A stretch of DNA of 42,813 nt, taken from positions 1-42,813 of the forward strand of contig CACOXF010000007.1 in assembly GCA_902631125.1 (NCBI GenBank), written 5' to 3'. This document shows positions 34,659-42,813 of the stretch, piece after piece. Position 1 is the first letter of the stretch, and each line of letters opens with the position of its first letter. The translations under genes were made by a program, and so were the position numbers. This DNA comes from an uncultured Bacteroidota bacterium. GTDB lineage: Bacteria > Bacteroidota > Bacteroidia > Flavobacteriales > Flavobacteriaceae. The notes under the pieces are model-generated. The model saw only the letters and a list, made by a program, of their open reading frames with translations, made no database searches and was not told the DNA's origin.

Positions 34659-35819
34659 ATGATAAGAAAACAAATTGATCTACTAAAAAAGCCATTCGCA
34701 AAAGGATCTAAATTCGAACGATTCGCACCAGCTGTCAATGCGTTCGACACCTTTTTGTTTGTTCCCAATCACACAACCAAAAAAGGAGCACACATTCGAG
34801 ATGCTGTTGATTTAAAACGAACGATGGTTACAGTCATCATCGCTCTTATTCCTGCGTTGATTTATGGAACCTACAACACAGGTTATCAATACTACACTCA
34901 AACAGATGAGGCTTTTACTTTTATGGATGCCTTTATACATGGCTCATTTAAGATTCTTCCCATGATTGCGGTTTCGTATGGGGTTGGACTAGCGATCGAA
35001 TTTGCCTTTGCGGTCTATCGTGGGCACGAGGTAAACGAAGGATACCTAGTAACAGGACTCTTAATTCCCATGATCATGCCAGTTGATATCCCTTTGTGGA
35101 TGGTTGGTCTGTCAGTGGCTTTTGCAGTCTTTATTGCCAAAGAGGCGTTTGGTGGAACAGGAATGAATATCCTAAACCCTGCTCTAACTGCTCGAGCGTT
35201 TGCTTTCTTTGCTTATCCAACTTACATGTCTGGAAATAAAGTATGGGTTTCAGAAGCTAGTAATGTCGATGGAATTTCAGGAGAAACAATATTAGGGTCA
35301 CTTGCCTCAGGAGTCTCAGTTGACTACTCAATGTTTGAAATGTTTAGTGGTGCTATCCCAGGATCAATTGCCGAGACTTCAACGCTTTGGGTGTTGGTTG
35401 GCGGTGCGATTCTCATTTTCACAGGTGTTGGAAGCTGGCGTATCATGCTTGGCGGCGTTATTGGAGCAGCGTTTATGGGTTATATGTTTAACTTATGGGG
35501 CGCCAACAATTTAATGCAATTTGATTGGTATAGCCATCTCATTGTTGGAGGGTTTGCCTTTGGCATTGTATTTATGGCGACTGACCCTGTTTCGGCAGCA
35601 CAAACTAATCGTGGAAAATGGATTTATGGAATCTTGGTGGGGATCTTATGTATCCTCATTCGTGTATTTAATCCTGCCTATCCCGAAGGTGTGATGCTCG
35701 CCATTTTATTGATGAATGTGTTTGCACCAACCATCGATCACTATGTTGTGCAATCCAATGTCAACAGAAGACTTAAAAGAAAACAAAACAGTACAACTGT
35801 ACAAACTGCTCAACTATGA
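34659..35819 (+). CDS. nqrB: Na+-NQR subunit B
   Basis: The protein of 386 residues has about ten membrane helices and NqrB signatures such as HIRDAVDLKRTMVTVIIALI, GYLVTGLLIPMIMPVDIPLW, AKEAFGGTGMNILNPALTAR and ATDPVSAAQTNRGKW. NqrB binds FMN covalently on a threonine, plus riboflavin, and is part of the Na+ path. The flavin motif is expected as D-G-x-S/T-G-A-T; here it reads D204-G-I-S-G-E209-T210, with glutamate in place of alanine. The 3' end overlaps nqrC by 4 bases. All other parts look normal. Confidence 0.97.
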   Translation: MIRKQIDLLKKPFAKGSKFERFAPAVNAFDTFLFVPNHTTKKGAHIRDAVDLKRTMVTVIIALIPALIYGTYNTGYQYYTQTDEAFTFMDAFIHGSFKILPMIAVSYGVGLAIEFAFAVYRGHEVNEGYLVTGLLIPMIMPVDIPLWMVGLSVAFAVFIAKEAFGGTGMNILNPALTARAFAFFAYPTYMSGNKVWVSEASNVDGISGETILGSLASGVSVDYSMFEMFSGAIPGSIAETSTLWVLVGGAILIFTGVGSWRIMLGGVIGAAFMGYMFNLWGANNLMQFDWYSHLIVGGFAFGIVFMATDPVSAAQTNRGKWIYGILVGILCILIRVFNPAYPEGVMLAILLMNVFAPTIDHYVVQSNVNRRLKRKQNSTTVQTAQL

Positions 35820-36556
35820 ATAGAGACTCAAACGCATACACTTTTGGATTTGCTGCAGCGATGGTTGTTGTTGTTGCCTCGGTCTTGGCATTTACAGCGA
35901 GTTCACTCAAAGACCTTCAGCAAGAAAATGTTCGTAAAGAAAAAATGCAAAACATACTTGCTACGTTAGGAATAGAAATCGATCGAGATGGTGCGGAAGT
36001 ACTTTTTAATAAACACATCACCTCTCAGCTTGCCTTACGAAATGACGGAACAGTCGATGAATCTGTTGATCCTTTTTCAGGGATCAAACTCGCTTTAGAG
36101 TTGAAAAAAGAACCAACCCAACAGCGTTTCCCATTGTATTTGGCAGACGTTGAAGGAACGTCTTACTACATCATCCCACTTCGTGGTGCTGGGTTATGGG
36201 ATGCGATTTGGGGATATATTGCCTTGGAGTCTGATCGAAATACCATTAAAGGAGCAGTGTTTGACCACAAAGCAGAGACTGCGGGTTTGGGGGCTGAAAT
36301 CACACAACAATGGTTTATGGATCGTTTTGTTGGTGAAAAGGTTTTTGACAATAATAGCAAATTGGTAGGTATTTCTGTATCCAAAACAAACAACGACCCC
36401 AAAGACCTCGACAAAAACGACCATGAAGTTGATGCCATCTCTGGCGCCACAATTACAGGTGATGGTGTTTCAGACATGATTATTGAGCGCTTGACCCATT
36501 ATCAACCCTATTTAGAACAAACGCAAACCACAACAACTGTTGCTGTAAACATGTAA
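35816..36556 (+). CDS. nqrC: Na+-NQR subunit C
   Basis: The protein of 246 residues has one N-terminal membrane helix (FGFAAAMVVVVASVLAF) and a periplasmic FMN-binding domain. PLRGAGLWDAIWGYIAL and HKAETAGLGAEIT are family signatures, and the covalent FMN site is DAISGATITGDGV with T212 as attachment residue. Here the consensus SGAT is kept, unlike in NqrB. FMN is attached by ApbE, encoded at the end of this gene set. Confidence 0.97.
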   Translation: MNRDSNAYTFGFAAAMVVVVASVLAFTASSLKDLQQENVRKEKMQNILATLGIEIDRDGAEVLFNKHITSQLALRNDGTVDESVDPFSGIKLALELKKEPTQQRFPLYLADVEGTSYYIIPLRGAGLWDAIWGYIALESDRNTIKGAVFDHKAETAGLGAEITQQWFMDRFVGEKVFDNNSKLVGISVSKTNNDPKDLDKNDHEVDAISGATITGDGVSDMIIERLTHYQPYLEQTQTTTTVAVNM

Positions 36557-36561
36557 GAGAT

Positions 36562-37245
36562 ATGTTAAAAAAAACAAACAAACCAATTTTTCTTTTTGTC
36601 GCAAAGGATAAAGAACCTTTGTTTTCAAAAAAGAATAGAGCACTTCTTACAGATCCCTTAGACGACAACAACCCAATCACTGTTCAAGTACTTGGGATTT
36701 GTTCTGCCTTGGCAATTACTGTTCAACTCGAACCAGCAATAGTGATGACCATTTCGGTTATTGCTGTGATGGGTGCCAGTAACGTGATTGTCTCTCTGCT
36801 CAGAAACCTTATTCCAAATCGAATTAGAATCATCGTGCAGCTTGTTGTTGTTGCTTCTATGGTAATTCTTGTCGATCAAATTTTAAGGGCCTACGCCTAT
36901 GACGTCAGTAAACAGCTATCGATATTTATTGGTCTCATCATCACCAATTGTATTGTCATGGGTCGATTGGAAGCCTTTGCCTTGGGGAATGGTGTTTGGA
37001 AATCTCTTTTGGATGGTGTTGGAAATGCTGCTGGCTATGGCTTTATGCTTATTTTGGTTGCTTTCTTTCGCGAGCTTTTCGGATCAGGAAATCTTTATGG
37101 ATACCAAATTGTTCCAGAGTCATTCTACGAAATGGGATATGTCAACAATGGATTTATGTTGCTATCTCCAATGGCACTGATCACAGTTGGGGTGATCATA
37201 TGGCTTCAACGTGCTCGCAATCGTAAACTCATAGAAAAAGGATAG
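36562..37245 (+). CDS. nqrD: Na+-NQR subunit D
   Basis: The protein of 227 residues is an integral membrane subunit with six helices. Signatures are NPITVQVLGICSALAIT, NCIVMGRLEAFALGNGVW, GVGNAAGYGFMLILVAFFRE and a closing segment MLLSPMALITVGVIIWLQR. NqrD and NqrE form an inverted pair that holds a 2Fe-2S cluster between them in the membrane and helps to move electrons across it. It begins 5 bases after nqrC and ends 3 bases before nqrE. Confidence 0.96.
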   Translation: MLKKTNKPIFLFVAKDKEPLFSKKNRALLTDPLDDNNPITVQVLGICSALAITVQLEPAIVMTISVIAVMGASNVIVSLLRNLIPNRIRIIVQLVVVASMVILVDQILRAYAYDVSKQLSIFIGLIITNCIVMGRLEAFALGNGVWKSLLDGVGNAAGYGFMLILVAFFRELFGSGNLYGYQIVPESFYEMGYVNNGFMLLSPMALITVGVIIWLQRARNRKLIEKG

Positions 37246-37248
37246 ATC

Positions 37249-37863
37249 ATGGATTATGTAAACCTTTTTGTAAGAAGTGTTTTTATTGAGAATATGGTCT
37301 TTGCCTATTTCTTGGGGATGTGTTCTTATCTAGCTGTTTCAAAAACAGTCAAAACAGCTGTTGGGCTTGGACTTGCAGTTGTGTTTGTATTATCGATCAC
37401 AGTACCAATAAATTTTTTGCTAGACAGTTATTTACTACGTCCTGGTGCTTTGACATGGTTGGACACAAGCTATGCTGATGTTGACCTGAGCTTTTTGAGT
37501 TTTATCATGTTTATTGCAGTGATTGCATCGATGGTTCAACTCGTTGAAATGATCGTTGAAAAATTTGCACCTGCTCTCTATGGAGCCCTCGGTATCTTTT
37601 TACCATTGATTGCAGTGAACTGCGCAATTCTTGGTGGGAGCTTGTTCATGCAACAAAAAGATTTTGCTGGTATCGGTGAATCAGCTGTTTATGGTGCTGG
37701 TTCTGGGATTGGTTTTTTCTTGGCGATCCTAGCCATCTCTGCCATTCGTGAAAAGATTGCCTACTCCAACATCCCTGCTCCATTGCGTGGTCTGGGAATA
37801 ACATTTATTATAACAGGTCTCATGGCCATTGGTTTTATGAGTTTTATGGGAATTAAGATTTAA
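37249..37863 (+). CDS. nqrE: Na+-NQR subunit E
   Basis: The protein of 204 residues has six membrane helices and matches Nqr[20 protein letters not shown] at the start, [41 protein letters not shown] and [19 protein letters not shown]. Cysteines at the ends of helices (GMCSYL, VNCAIL) are those expected to bind the intramembrane iron cluster together with NqrD. nqrF follows after 5 bases. Confidence 0.97.
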   Translation: MDYVNLFVRSVFIENMVFAYFLGMCSYLAVSKTVKTAVGLGLAVVFVLSITVPINFLLDSYLLRPGALTWLDTSYADVDLSFLSFIMFIAVIASMVQLVEMIVEKFAPALYGALGIFLPLIAVNCAILGGSLFMQQKDFAGIGESAVYGAGSGIGFFLAILAISAIREKIAYSNIPAPLRGLGITFIITGLMAIGFMSFMGIKI

Positions 37864-37868
37864 GTATT

Positions 37869-39164
37869 ATGGACATCACAGTCGTTCTTGCTAGTGTAGT
37901 TGTATTTATGGCCATTGTATTCCTATTGGTAGGAATGCTATTGGGAGTCAAAGCAAAGCTACTTCCCTCAGGACCAGTAAAGCTTATGATTAATGGCTCA
38001 CAAGATGTGGAGGTCGGCTCTGGTAGCACCCTTCTCACAACTTTAGGAAACAACAAAATCTTTTTGCCATCTGCGTGTGGAGGAGGTGGTACTTGTATTC
38101 AATGTAAGTGCATCATAAAAGAAGGCGGTGGTGAAATCCTTCCCACAGAGGCACCTCACTTTACTAGAAAAGAAATTGCTGAGGGATGGCGTTTGGGATG
38201 TCAAGTGAAAGTAAAGCAAGACATGGTAATCGAAGTACCTGAAGAGGTGTTTGGCATCAAAAAATATGAAGCAACTGTGGTGCGAAACTGGAACGTAGCC
38301 TCTTTTATCAAAGAGTTTGTTGTTGCCATTCCAGAAGACATGGATTACAAAGCAGGAGGATATATTCAAATTGAGATTCCTGACTGTGAAGTTCCATTTA
38401 AAGATATTGATATCTCTGCTCACCCTGATGAACATCCAGATGATGCCAACAAATTTCAACTTGAGTGGGATAAGTTTGGACTTTGGGATTTAACAATGAA
38501 AAACACTGAGGTCGTTGAGCGCGCATATTCAATGGCTTCCTACCCTGCAGAAGGTAAAGAGGTGATGCTCAATGTACGTATTGCAACACCACCTTGGGAT
38601 CGCAACAAAAATACGTGGATGGACGTTAACCCGGGGGTTGCTTCGAGCTACATTTTTTCGAAAAAACCTGGCGACAAAGTAACAATCTCAGGGCCTTATG
38701 GCGAATTCTTCATCAATCATTCTGAATCAGAAATGCTATATGTTGGTGGTGGTGCAGGAATGGCGCCAATGCGCTCACATCTCTACCACCTGTTTCGTAC
38801 CTTAAAAACTGGTAGAAAAGTCACATTTTGGTATGGCGGTCGTTCGCGTCGTGAGCTTTTCTATGTTGATCACTTCCGAGCGTTGGAGAAAGATTTTCCG
38901 AATTTCAAGTTTTACGTTGCTCTCTCTGAACCTATGGAGGAGGACAATTGGAAGGTCAAAGACAGTTTAGATTCAGAAGGAGATGGCTTTATCGGTTTTG
39001 TTCACCAAGTTGTGATTGACCAGTACCTTAACCATCACGAAGAGCCTGAAGACATCGAGGTCTATTTCTGTGGCCCACCACTGATGAATATGGCTGTTGA
39101 AAAAATGGCAGAGGACTTTGGTGTTCCACCTGAAAATATTCGATTTGACGACTTTGGAGGATAA
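37869..39164 (+). CDS. nqrF: Na+-NQR subunit F
   Basis: The protein of 431 residues has an N-terminal membrane helix (residues 4-26), a 2Fe-2S ferredoxin domain with C70, C76, C79 and C111 ([10 protein letters not shown] and LGCQVKV), and an FAD/NAD(H) reductase domain with [38 protein letters not shown], and the end YFCGPPLMN...FDDFGG. It accepts electrons from NADH and passes them into the complex. A small related gene overlaps its 3' end. Confidence 0.98.
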   Translation: MDITVVLASVVVFMAIVFLLVGMLLGVKAKLLPSGPVKLMINGSQDVEVGSGSTLLTTLGNNKIFLPSACGGGGTCIQCKCIIKEGGGEILPTEAPHFTRKEIAEGWRLGCQVKVKQDMVIEVPEEVFGIKKYEATVVRNWNVASFIKEFVVAIPEDMDYKAGGYIQIEIPDCEVPFKDIDISAHPDEHPDDANKFQLEWDKFGLWDLTMKNTEVVERAYSMASYPAEGKEVMLNVRIATPPWDRNKNTWMDVNPGVASSYIFSKKPGDKVTISGPYGEFFINHSESEMLYVGGGAGMAPMRSHLYHLFRTLKTGRKVTFWYGGRSRRELFYVDHFRALEKDFPNFKFYVALSEPMEEDNWKVKDSLDSEGDGFIGFVHQVVIDQYLNHHEEPEDIEVYFCGPPLMNMAVEKMAEDFGVPPENIRFDDFGG

Positions 39165-39513
39165 ACCCTCATATCAAGAGTTACATCAATTAGCGATGAA
39201 AACTGTGGGCGATGACCTCATTGCGCAACGCTATGAGTTTGTAGCTGTAAACAGTGAACTCAAAAGTGACCCTCAGTTTGTTTGTAAAAAAGACGATCAA
39301 CTTGTTTTTGTGGTGGTTAAAGCCTGTCTATATCCTTCCAATCCCAAAGATTATGACAGTGATTTGATCGATAAAATCAAGGATCATGCTAGTAAATACG
39401 AGGCTGTGGTTCGTTTTGCGGGGGTTGGATTTGCACGAGCAGACCATTATGACTTACCTTTGGTGAAGTCTAAACCTTATGCTATCAATTATGAAGGTCT
39501 TCAAGAGTTATAA
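39154..39513 (+). CDS. Small conserved protein of the flavobacterial nqr operon
   Basis: The protein of about 119 residues is soluble, with [54 protein letters not shown] and the end [12 protein letters not shown] recall similar small proteins at this place in other flavobacteria, often mis-named as an NQR subunit F, but the function is unknown. An alternating strand/helix pattern suggests a nuclease-like or thioredoxin-unrelated alpha/beta fold; that is a guess. No ATG fits the family start: I chose TTG at 39154, which overlaps the nqrF stop by 11 bases and implies coupled translation. TTG at 39145 and ATG at 39196 are alternatives. The 3' end overlaps apbE by 23 bases. Confidence 0.75.
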   Translation: MEDKPSYQELHQLAMKTVGDDLIAQRYEFVAVNSELKSDPQFVCKKDDQLVFVVVKACLYPSNPKDYDSDLIDKIKDHASKYEAVVRFAGVGFARADHYDLPLVKSKPYAINYEGLQEL

Positions 39514-40513
39514 TGTAATCCTTCTGATATCCCTCGTAGGATGTACACCCCAACTACAAGTCCACCAAGTGTCTGGATATGCCTTAGGTACGACTTATAA
39601 TATCACTTATTTTGACACTCAATTGAACCCTGACATCCCACCAGCACTCGATTCAATTTTTTATGTGCTAAACAAGTCGATGTCCACCTACATCAAAAAT
39701 TCTGATATTTCAAAAATCAATAAAGGGGATGAGCAGGTGGTTGTTGACCATCACTTTGCAAAAGTATTCGAAAAGTCAAAAGAAGTATTTGCAATCACAA
39801 AAGGATTTTTTGATCCAACAGTGGGTAGTCTCGTCAATGCTTATGGATTTGGACCTGAACAAATCTTGACAACAATCACAACAGCTGTTCGAGACAGCTT
39901 ATTGAACCTCACTGGGCTAGCAAAAGTAACGCTGACTGAAGAGGGTCTAGTGAATAAAACAAACCCAAATATCTACTTGGATTTTAATGCCATTGGCAAA
40001 GGGTATGCAGTTGATGTGATATCATCTATGATGGAAAATCAGTTTGGCTATCCCAATACCCTTGTTGAGATTGGAGGTGAGTTGCACGCCAAAGGCAAAA
40101 ATATCCTTAAAAACAGTCAGTGGACAGTTGCCATTGATGCACCAAACATCAACCCATATGAGAGAGAGTTGTTGCGAACACTTAAGCTCGAAAACCAAGC
40201 AATGGCTACATCCGGTAACTATCGAAAATACCGTATCGATGACGCTGGCAACAAGATTGTGCACTCGATCAACCCATTGAACGGCACAGCTAGACCATCT
40301 AAAGTATTGAGTGCTTCTGTGGTTGCAGCAGATTGTATGACAGCAGACGCCTATGCAACAGCCTTTATGTCTATGCCCTTATCAATTCTTGAGGAGCAAT
40401 CCATCGAAGGGATAGAATATATGTTGATTTTTGCAGGTGAGGATGGCGCTTATGATCTTCGGTTGAGTCCGGAATTTCCTTCACTCAACTTGCCTTTTTA
40501 CAAACAGGAATGA
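39491..40513 (+). CDS. apbE: FAD:protein FMN transferase ApbE, lipoprotein
   Basis: The protein of 340 residues starts with a lipoprotein signal ([18 protein letters not shown]18) and matches ApbE: GYALGTTYNITYFD, TYIKNSDISKINKG, DPTVGSLVNAYGFGPE, YLDFNAIGKGYAVDVI, TLVEIGGELHAKGKN, MATSGNYRKYR and HSINPLNGTA. It moves FMN from FAD to threonine in target proteins on the outer side of the inner membrane, and NqrB and NqrC of this operon are the obvious targets. The ATG at 39491 is preferred over 39479 because it gives the clean signal. The 3' end overlaps a convergent gene by 29 bases. Confidence 0.95.
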   Translation: MKVFKSYNVILLISLVGCTPQLQVHQVSGYALGTTYNITYFDTQLNPDIPPALDSIFYVLNKSMSTYIKNSDISKINKGDEQVVVDHHFAKVFEKSKEVFAITKGFFDPTVGSLVNAYGFGPEQILTTITTAVRDSLLNLTGLAKVTLTEEGLVNKTNPNIYLDFNAIGKGYAVDVISSMMENQFGYPNTLVEIGGELHAKGKNILKNSQWTVAIDAPNINPYERELLRTLKLENQAMATSGNYRKYRIDDAGNKIVHSINPLNGTARPSKVLSASVVAADCMTADAYATAFMSMPLSILEEQSIEGIEYMLIFAGEDGAYDLRLSPEFPSLNLPFYKQE

Positions 40514-41252
40514 TCTCACTGACTGGCACTGCATAGCGCAGTTGTTCATCTGGTTTTAGCTGTTCTGCATAGGCTAGCATACTTACCTGAAAACCAACTT
40601 TCTCGAGTCGACTTTGATAGTCTGTCCCATAGATTCTCACATGGTCATATTGCCCAAAAACACGCGCTCGTTCTTTTGGATCTTTGATGCTATAGTCTTC
40701 AAAGGTGTTTTGATCAAGACGCAATGGCACTTGAAGAATTGCACATCCACCTGGCTTGAGAACACGATAAAGTTCCTTCATCGCAGTGCTATCATTTTGG
40801 ATGTGTTCTAAAACATGATTACATATAATCCAATCAAACTGATGATCTGAAAAAGGGAGATTGCAAATATCGGCTTGTACATCGGCGAGGGGAGAATGCA
40901 AATCAGAAGTGATATAGCTTCGATGTTTTATTTTTCGAAAGAGTTTAAGAAATGCTTGTTCGGGTGCTATGTGGAGCACATCTGCTGGGCGATCAAAAAA
41001 GTCCGTTTCTCGATCAAAATAAAGCCATAATAGTCGATGCCTTTCGAGAGAAAGGGTGCCAGGGCTCAGGGCGTTTAAGCGTTGTTTTTGATAGCCATAA
41101 GGCAGAAATTTACGATACGATTTTCCGTTGATTGGATCGATAAAGCCCTTGCCACGATACCACCAATCGAGTAGGGGGTAGAGCCATTGACTCACTCGAA
41201 TCAAAAAGGGACGTGGGAACAGCTGCAATGCAAATCGAAAGAGAGCACTCAC
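40485..41252 (-). CDS. SAM-dependent methyltransferase (type 11)
   Basis: The protein of 255 residues has a methyltransferase core: ADVLHIAPEQAFLKLF in the place of motif I, SYITSDLHSPLADVQADI, LPFSDHQFDWIICNHVLEHI and MKELYRVLKPGGCAILQVP. The motif I glycines are mostly absent (HIAPE), which resembles a subgroup of uncharacterised methyltransferases in Bacteroidota. The N-terminal part has amphipathic stretches and could touch the membrane. The ATG overlaps the map stop by 4 bases, so it is the last gene of a gpmI-trx-map set. The target is unknown. Confidence 0.85.
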   Translation of the reverse strand: MSALFRFALQLFPRPFLIRVSQWLYPLLDWWYRGKGFIDPINGKSYRKFLPYGYQKQRLNALSPGTLSLERHRLLWLYFDRETDFFDRPADVLHIAPEQAFLKLFRKIKHRSYITSDLHSPLADVQADICNLPFSDHQFDWIICNHVLEHIQNDSTAMKELYRVLKPGGCAILQVPLRLDQNTFEDYSIKDPKERARVFGQYDHVRIYGTDYQSRLEKVGFQVSMLAYAEQLKPDEQLRYAVPVSEIIPVCKKAS

Positions 41253-42067
41253 TTGTTGAGAGATTTTGTCCGAAAGCGATTTTCTTCATCGCTTTGTATT
41301 CCTAGTGCTTGATATACATAATCAAAAGTGGAGAGGAGTTCGGGTTTGCCGTCAACAATGGCGATATTGTGTTCAAAATGGGCGCTAGGCTTTCGATCGG
41401 CAGTGAGGATTGTCCAACCATCTTTGAGCTGATTCACCTTGTGTGTTCCCATATTAATCATTGGTTCTAGTGCCACGACCATACCTTCTGCAAAAGCTTT
41501 TCCTCTTCCTCGACGGCCATAGTTTGGAATTTCTGGTTTTTCGTGCATTGTTTTTCCCAGACCATGACCAACCAGCTCGCGAACAACACCATAATCATAT
41601 GACTCCACATGCTTTTGTATGGCATGACCAACATCACCAACACGCTTGCCAACACAAAATTGTTCAATGCCAAAATACAACGATTCCTTGGTTACTTTGA
41701 GCAGTTGTCGCACGTCATGATCAACTTCACCAACCTTAAAGGTGTAGGCATGATCGCCATAATATCCATTTTTTAAAGCGCCACAATCAATCGACACGAT
41801 ATCACCATTTTCCAGTGGCTCGTCGTTTGGAATGCCATGTACCACCTGTTCATTGGGACTAACGCAAAGGGTCTTGGGAAAACCATATAGACCTAAAAAA
41901 CCAGGCTCTGCACCATGGTCACGAATAAAAGATTCGGCAAGACCATCGAGATATAGAGTAGTGATGCCAGGTTTGATTTCACTGGCAAGCATCCCCAGTG
42001 TTTTGGATACCACCAAGGCACTTTCTCTGATTAGTTCTATTTCTTCAGCTGTTTTTTGCAATGCCAT
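41249..42067 (-). CDS. map: Methionine aminopeptidase, type I
   Basis: The protein of 272 residues has the pita-bread fold and the five metal ligands: D in SIDCGALKNGYYGDHAYTF (two), H in VGHGLGKTMHEKPEIPNYG, E in VALEPMINMG and E in HFEHNIAIVDG. It removes the first methionine from new proteins. It lies 2 bases after the thioredoxin-fold gene and overlaps the following methyltransferase by 4 bases. In many bacteria map sits in a ribosomal protein operon; here it does not. Confidence 0.97.
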   Translation of the reverse strand: MALQKTAEEIELIRESALVVSKTLGMLASEIKPGITTLYLDGLAESFIRDHGAEPGFLGLYGFPKTLCVSPNEQVVHGIPNDEPLENGDIVSIDCGALKNGYYGDHAYTFKVGEVDHDVRQLLKVTKESLYFGIEQFCVGKRVGDVGHAIQKHVESYDYGVVRELVGHGLGKTMHEKPEIPNYGRRGRGKAFAEGMVVALEPMINMGTHKVNQLKDGWTILTADRKPSAHFEHNIAIVDGKPELLSTFDYVYQALGIQSDEENRFRTKSLNK

Positions 42068-42069
42068 GC

Positions 42070-42567
42070 CTAAAAATCGTATGCGTGCTTATAGCCTTTG
42101 TATTGTAGAATGTCGAGTATATCTTGCTCTAAAGAAATGATCGGAAATTCAACAATCCGATTGATTTCCTTACCTTTTTTTGAAAAAATAAATGTAGGAA
42201 CATTGGTGATACCTGCTTCTTCAGAGCTTCCGTCATGACTGATTTTATCTTCGTTCAGTCCAACCAATCGATTGATTTGGTCATTGGCGTCTAGCGCATC
42301 GACGATTTTAAAAAAACCAGGTACTTCTCGCTGACTATCTTCACACCAAGTCCCCATGTAAACAGTCATTTCAATTTCACTGAACAATGAATCGATTTGT
42401 GAGACCAATGTTTCGTTGAGGGGATGTGCATCGTAGTTGTCCATAAACCAACTGTTATGTTCACTGTTTTGCAGTTGTTTTCTAGAAAATTCTCCAAATG
42501 ATTCAAAAGGAGTTGTACATTTAGTAAAAATAACAATGGCAAAAAGGAAAAGTGTGATGTTTTTCAT
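42070..42567 (-). CDS. Thioredoxin-fold lipoprotein with CxxS site
   Basis: The protein of 165 residues has a lipoprotein signal (KNITLFLFAIVIFTKC, C17) followed by a thioredoxin-like domain. The active-site region reads MGTWCEDSQREVPGFF with C75 and S78, so the second cysteine of CxxC is replaced. The cis-proline loop is visible as ITNVPTFIFSKKGKEI. A single-cysteine thioredoxin fold can act as an isomerase or glutathione/bacillithiol-like reductant, or have only a binding role. The GTWCEDS pattern is shared, as far as I recall, with other flavobacterial members. It is the second gene of an operon with gpmI and map. Confidence 0.82.
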   Translation of the reverse strand: MKNITLFLFAIVIFTKCTTPFESFGEFSRKQLQNSEHNSWFMDNYDAHPLNETLVSQIDSLFSEIEMTVYMGTWCEDSQREVPGFFKIVDALDANDQINRLVGLNEDKISHDGSSEEAGITNVPTFIFSKKGKEINRIVEFPIISLEQDILDILQYKGYKHAYDF

Positions 42568-42571
42568 GTCA

Positions 42572-42813
42572 TTAAAGTAAAGAGTTGGATGTCATTTCAC
42601 TTGGTTTTTCGACACCCATCAGTTCGAGGATTGTGGGTGCAATATCTCCCAAATTACCATTTTTTATGGATTTGTGCTGATCACTGATAAGAATAATCGG
42701 AACAGGATTAGTTGTGTGGGCAGTGTTGGGAGATCCATCTGGGTTGATCATGGTGTCACAATTTCCATGATCCGCGATAACAAGTACGTTGAATCCTCCC
42801 TCTTTGGCAGCTT
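42572..42813 (-). CDS. gpmI: 2,3-bisphosphoglycerate-independent phosphoglycerate mutase, C-terminal part
   Basis: The last 80 codons are inside the window; the start lies beyond the right edge. The sequence contains [14 protein letters not shown] with metal-binding D and [16 protein letters not shown] and [16 protein letters not shown], the typical end of GpmI. The enzyme interconverts 3- and 2-phosphoglycerate in glycolysis, using two manganese ions. The TAA stop lies 4 bases before the start of the thioredoxin-fold gene, so the two should be co-transcribed. Confidence 0.95.
   Translation of the reverse strand, partial: AAKEGGFNVLVIADHGNCDTMINPDGSPNTAHTTNPVPIILISDQHKSIKNGNLGDIAPTILELMGVEKPSEMTSNSLL

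Noticed and set aside
1-42813. tRNA genes, CRISPR repeats, insertion sequences or prophage genes
   Set aside because: Nothing in the non-coding stretches looks like a tRNA cloverleaf, regularly spaced repeats or terminal inverted repeats, and no transposase or integrase was recognised among the proteins.

Overview
The window looks like a chromosomal segment of a marine member of the Bacteroidota, most likely Flavobacteriales. The evidence is a short primary sigma factor (287 aa), promoter elements of the Bacteroidota type (TTTG, then TAnnTTTG), type IX secretion parts (PorT and a DUF5103 'plug' protein), an AccD without zinc-ribbon cysteines, a complete Na+-translocating NADH:quinone reductase operon, sulfatases and many lipoproteins. 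Genes are tightly packed with several overlapping ends. No tRNA, rRNA, CRISPR array, insertion sequence or phage gene was recognised.

Layout. (1) 1-6010 is an accessory, AT-rich surface-glycan region. It holds the end of one sulfatase, a second complete sulfatase, a gap with a gene remnant, a methyltransferase-like gene, and a minus-strand set of Stealth phosphotransferase, GT90 glycosyltransferase and FkbM methyltransferase. (2) 6041-21648 is a long minus-strand run of housekeeping genes: tamL, fba, accD, rpsO, pnp, ggt, an oligopeptidase B, rpoD, rpe, anmK and a DUF885 peptidase. The oligopeptidase, the DUF885 protein and possibly Ggt carry lipoprotein signals, which suggests peptide scavenging at the envelope. 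(3) 21674-33101 is mixed: an SpoU-type rRNA methyltransferase, porT-ubiE, trkA-trkH potassium uptake, a desaturase-aminotransferase pair, rsmG, pruA, apaG and the plug protein. (4) 33294-40513 is nqrABCDEF, a small NQR-linked gene and apbE, the flavin transferase expected to load FMN onto NqrB and NqrC. (5) 40485-42813 is a minus-strand operon: gpmI (partial), a thioredoxin-fold lipoprotein, map and a methyltransferase.

How it fits together. NQR exports sodium and energises the membrane, and Trk balances potassium. ApbE matures NQR. PorT and the plug protein belong to protein export across the outer membrane, and TamL to outer-membrane biogenesis. The left end probably deals with sulfated polysaccharide use and with the cell's own surface glycans.

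I found no clear new defence or mobile system. The points most worth a second look are a duplicated intergenic segment in front of ggt and the oligopeptidase gene, an altered flavinylation motif in NqrB (SGET instead of SGAT), a probable homopolymer frameshift at the start of the second sulfatase, the Stealth/GT90 pair, and overlapping divergent promoters at tamL.
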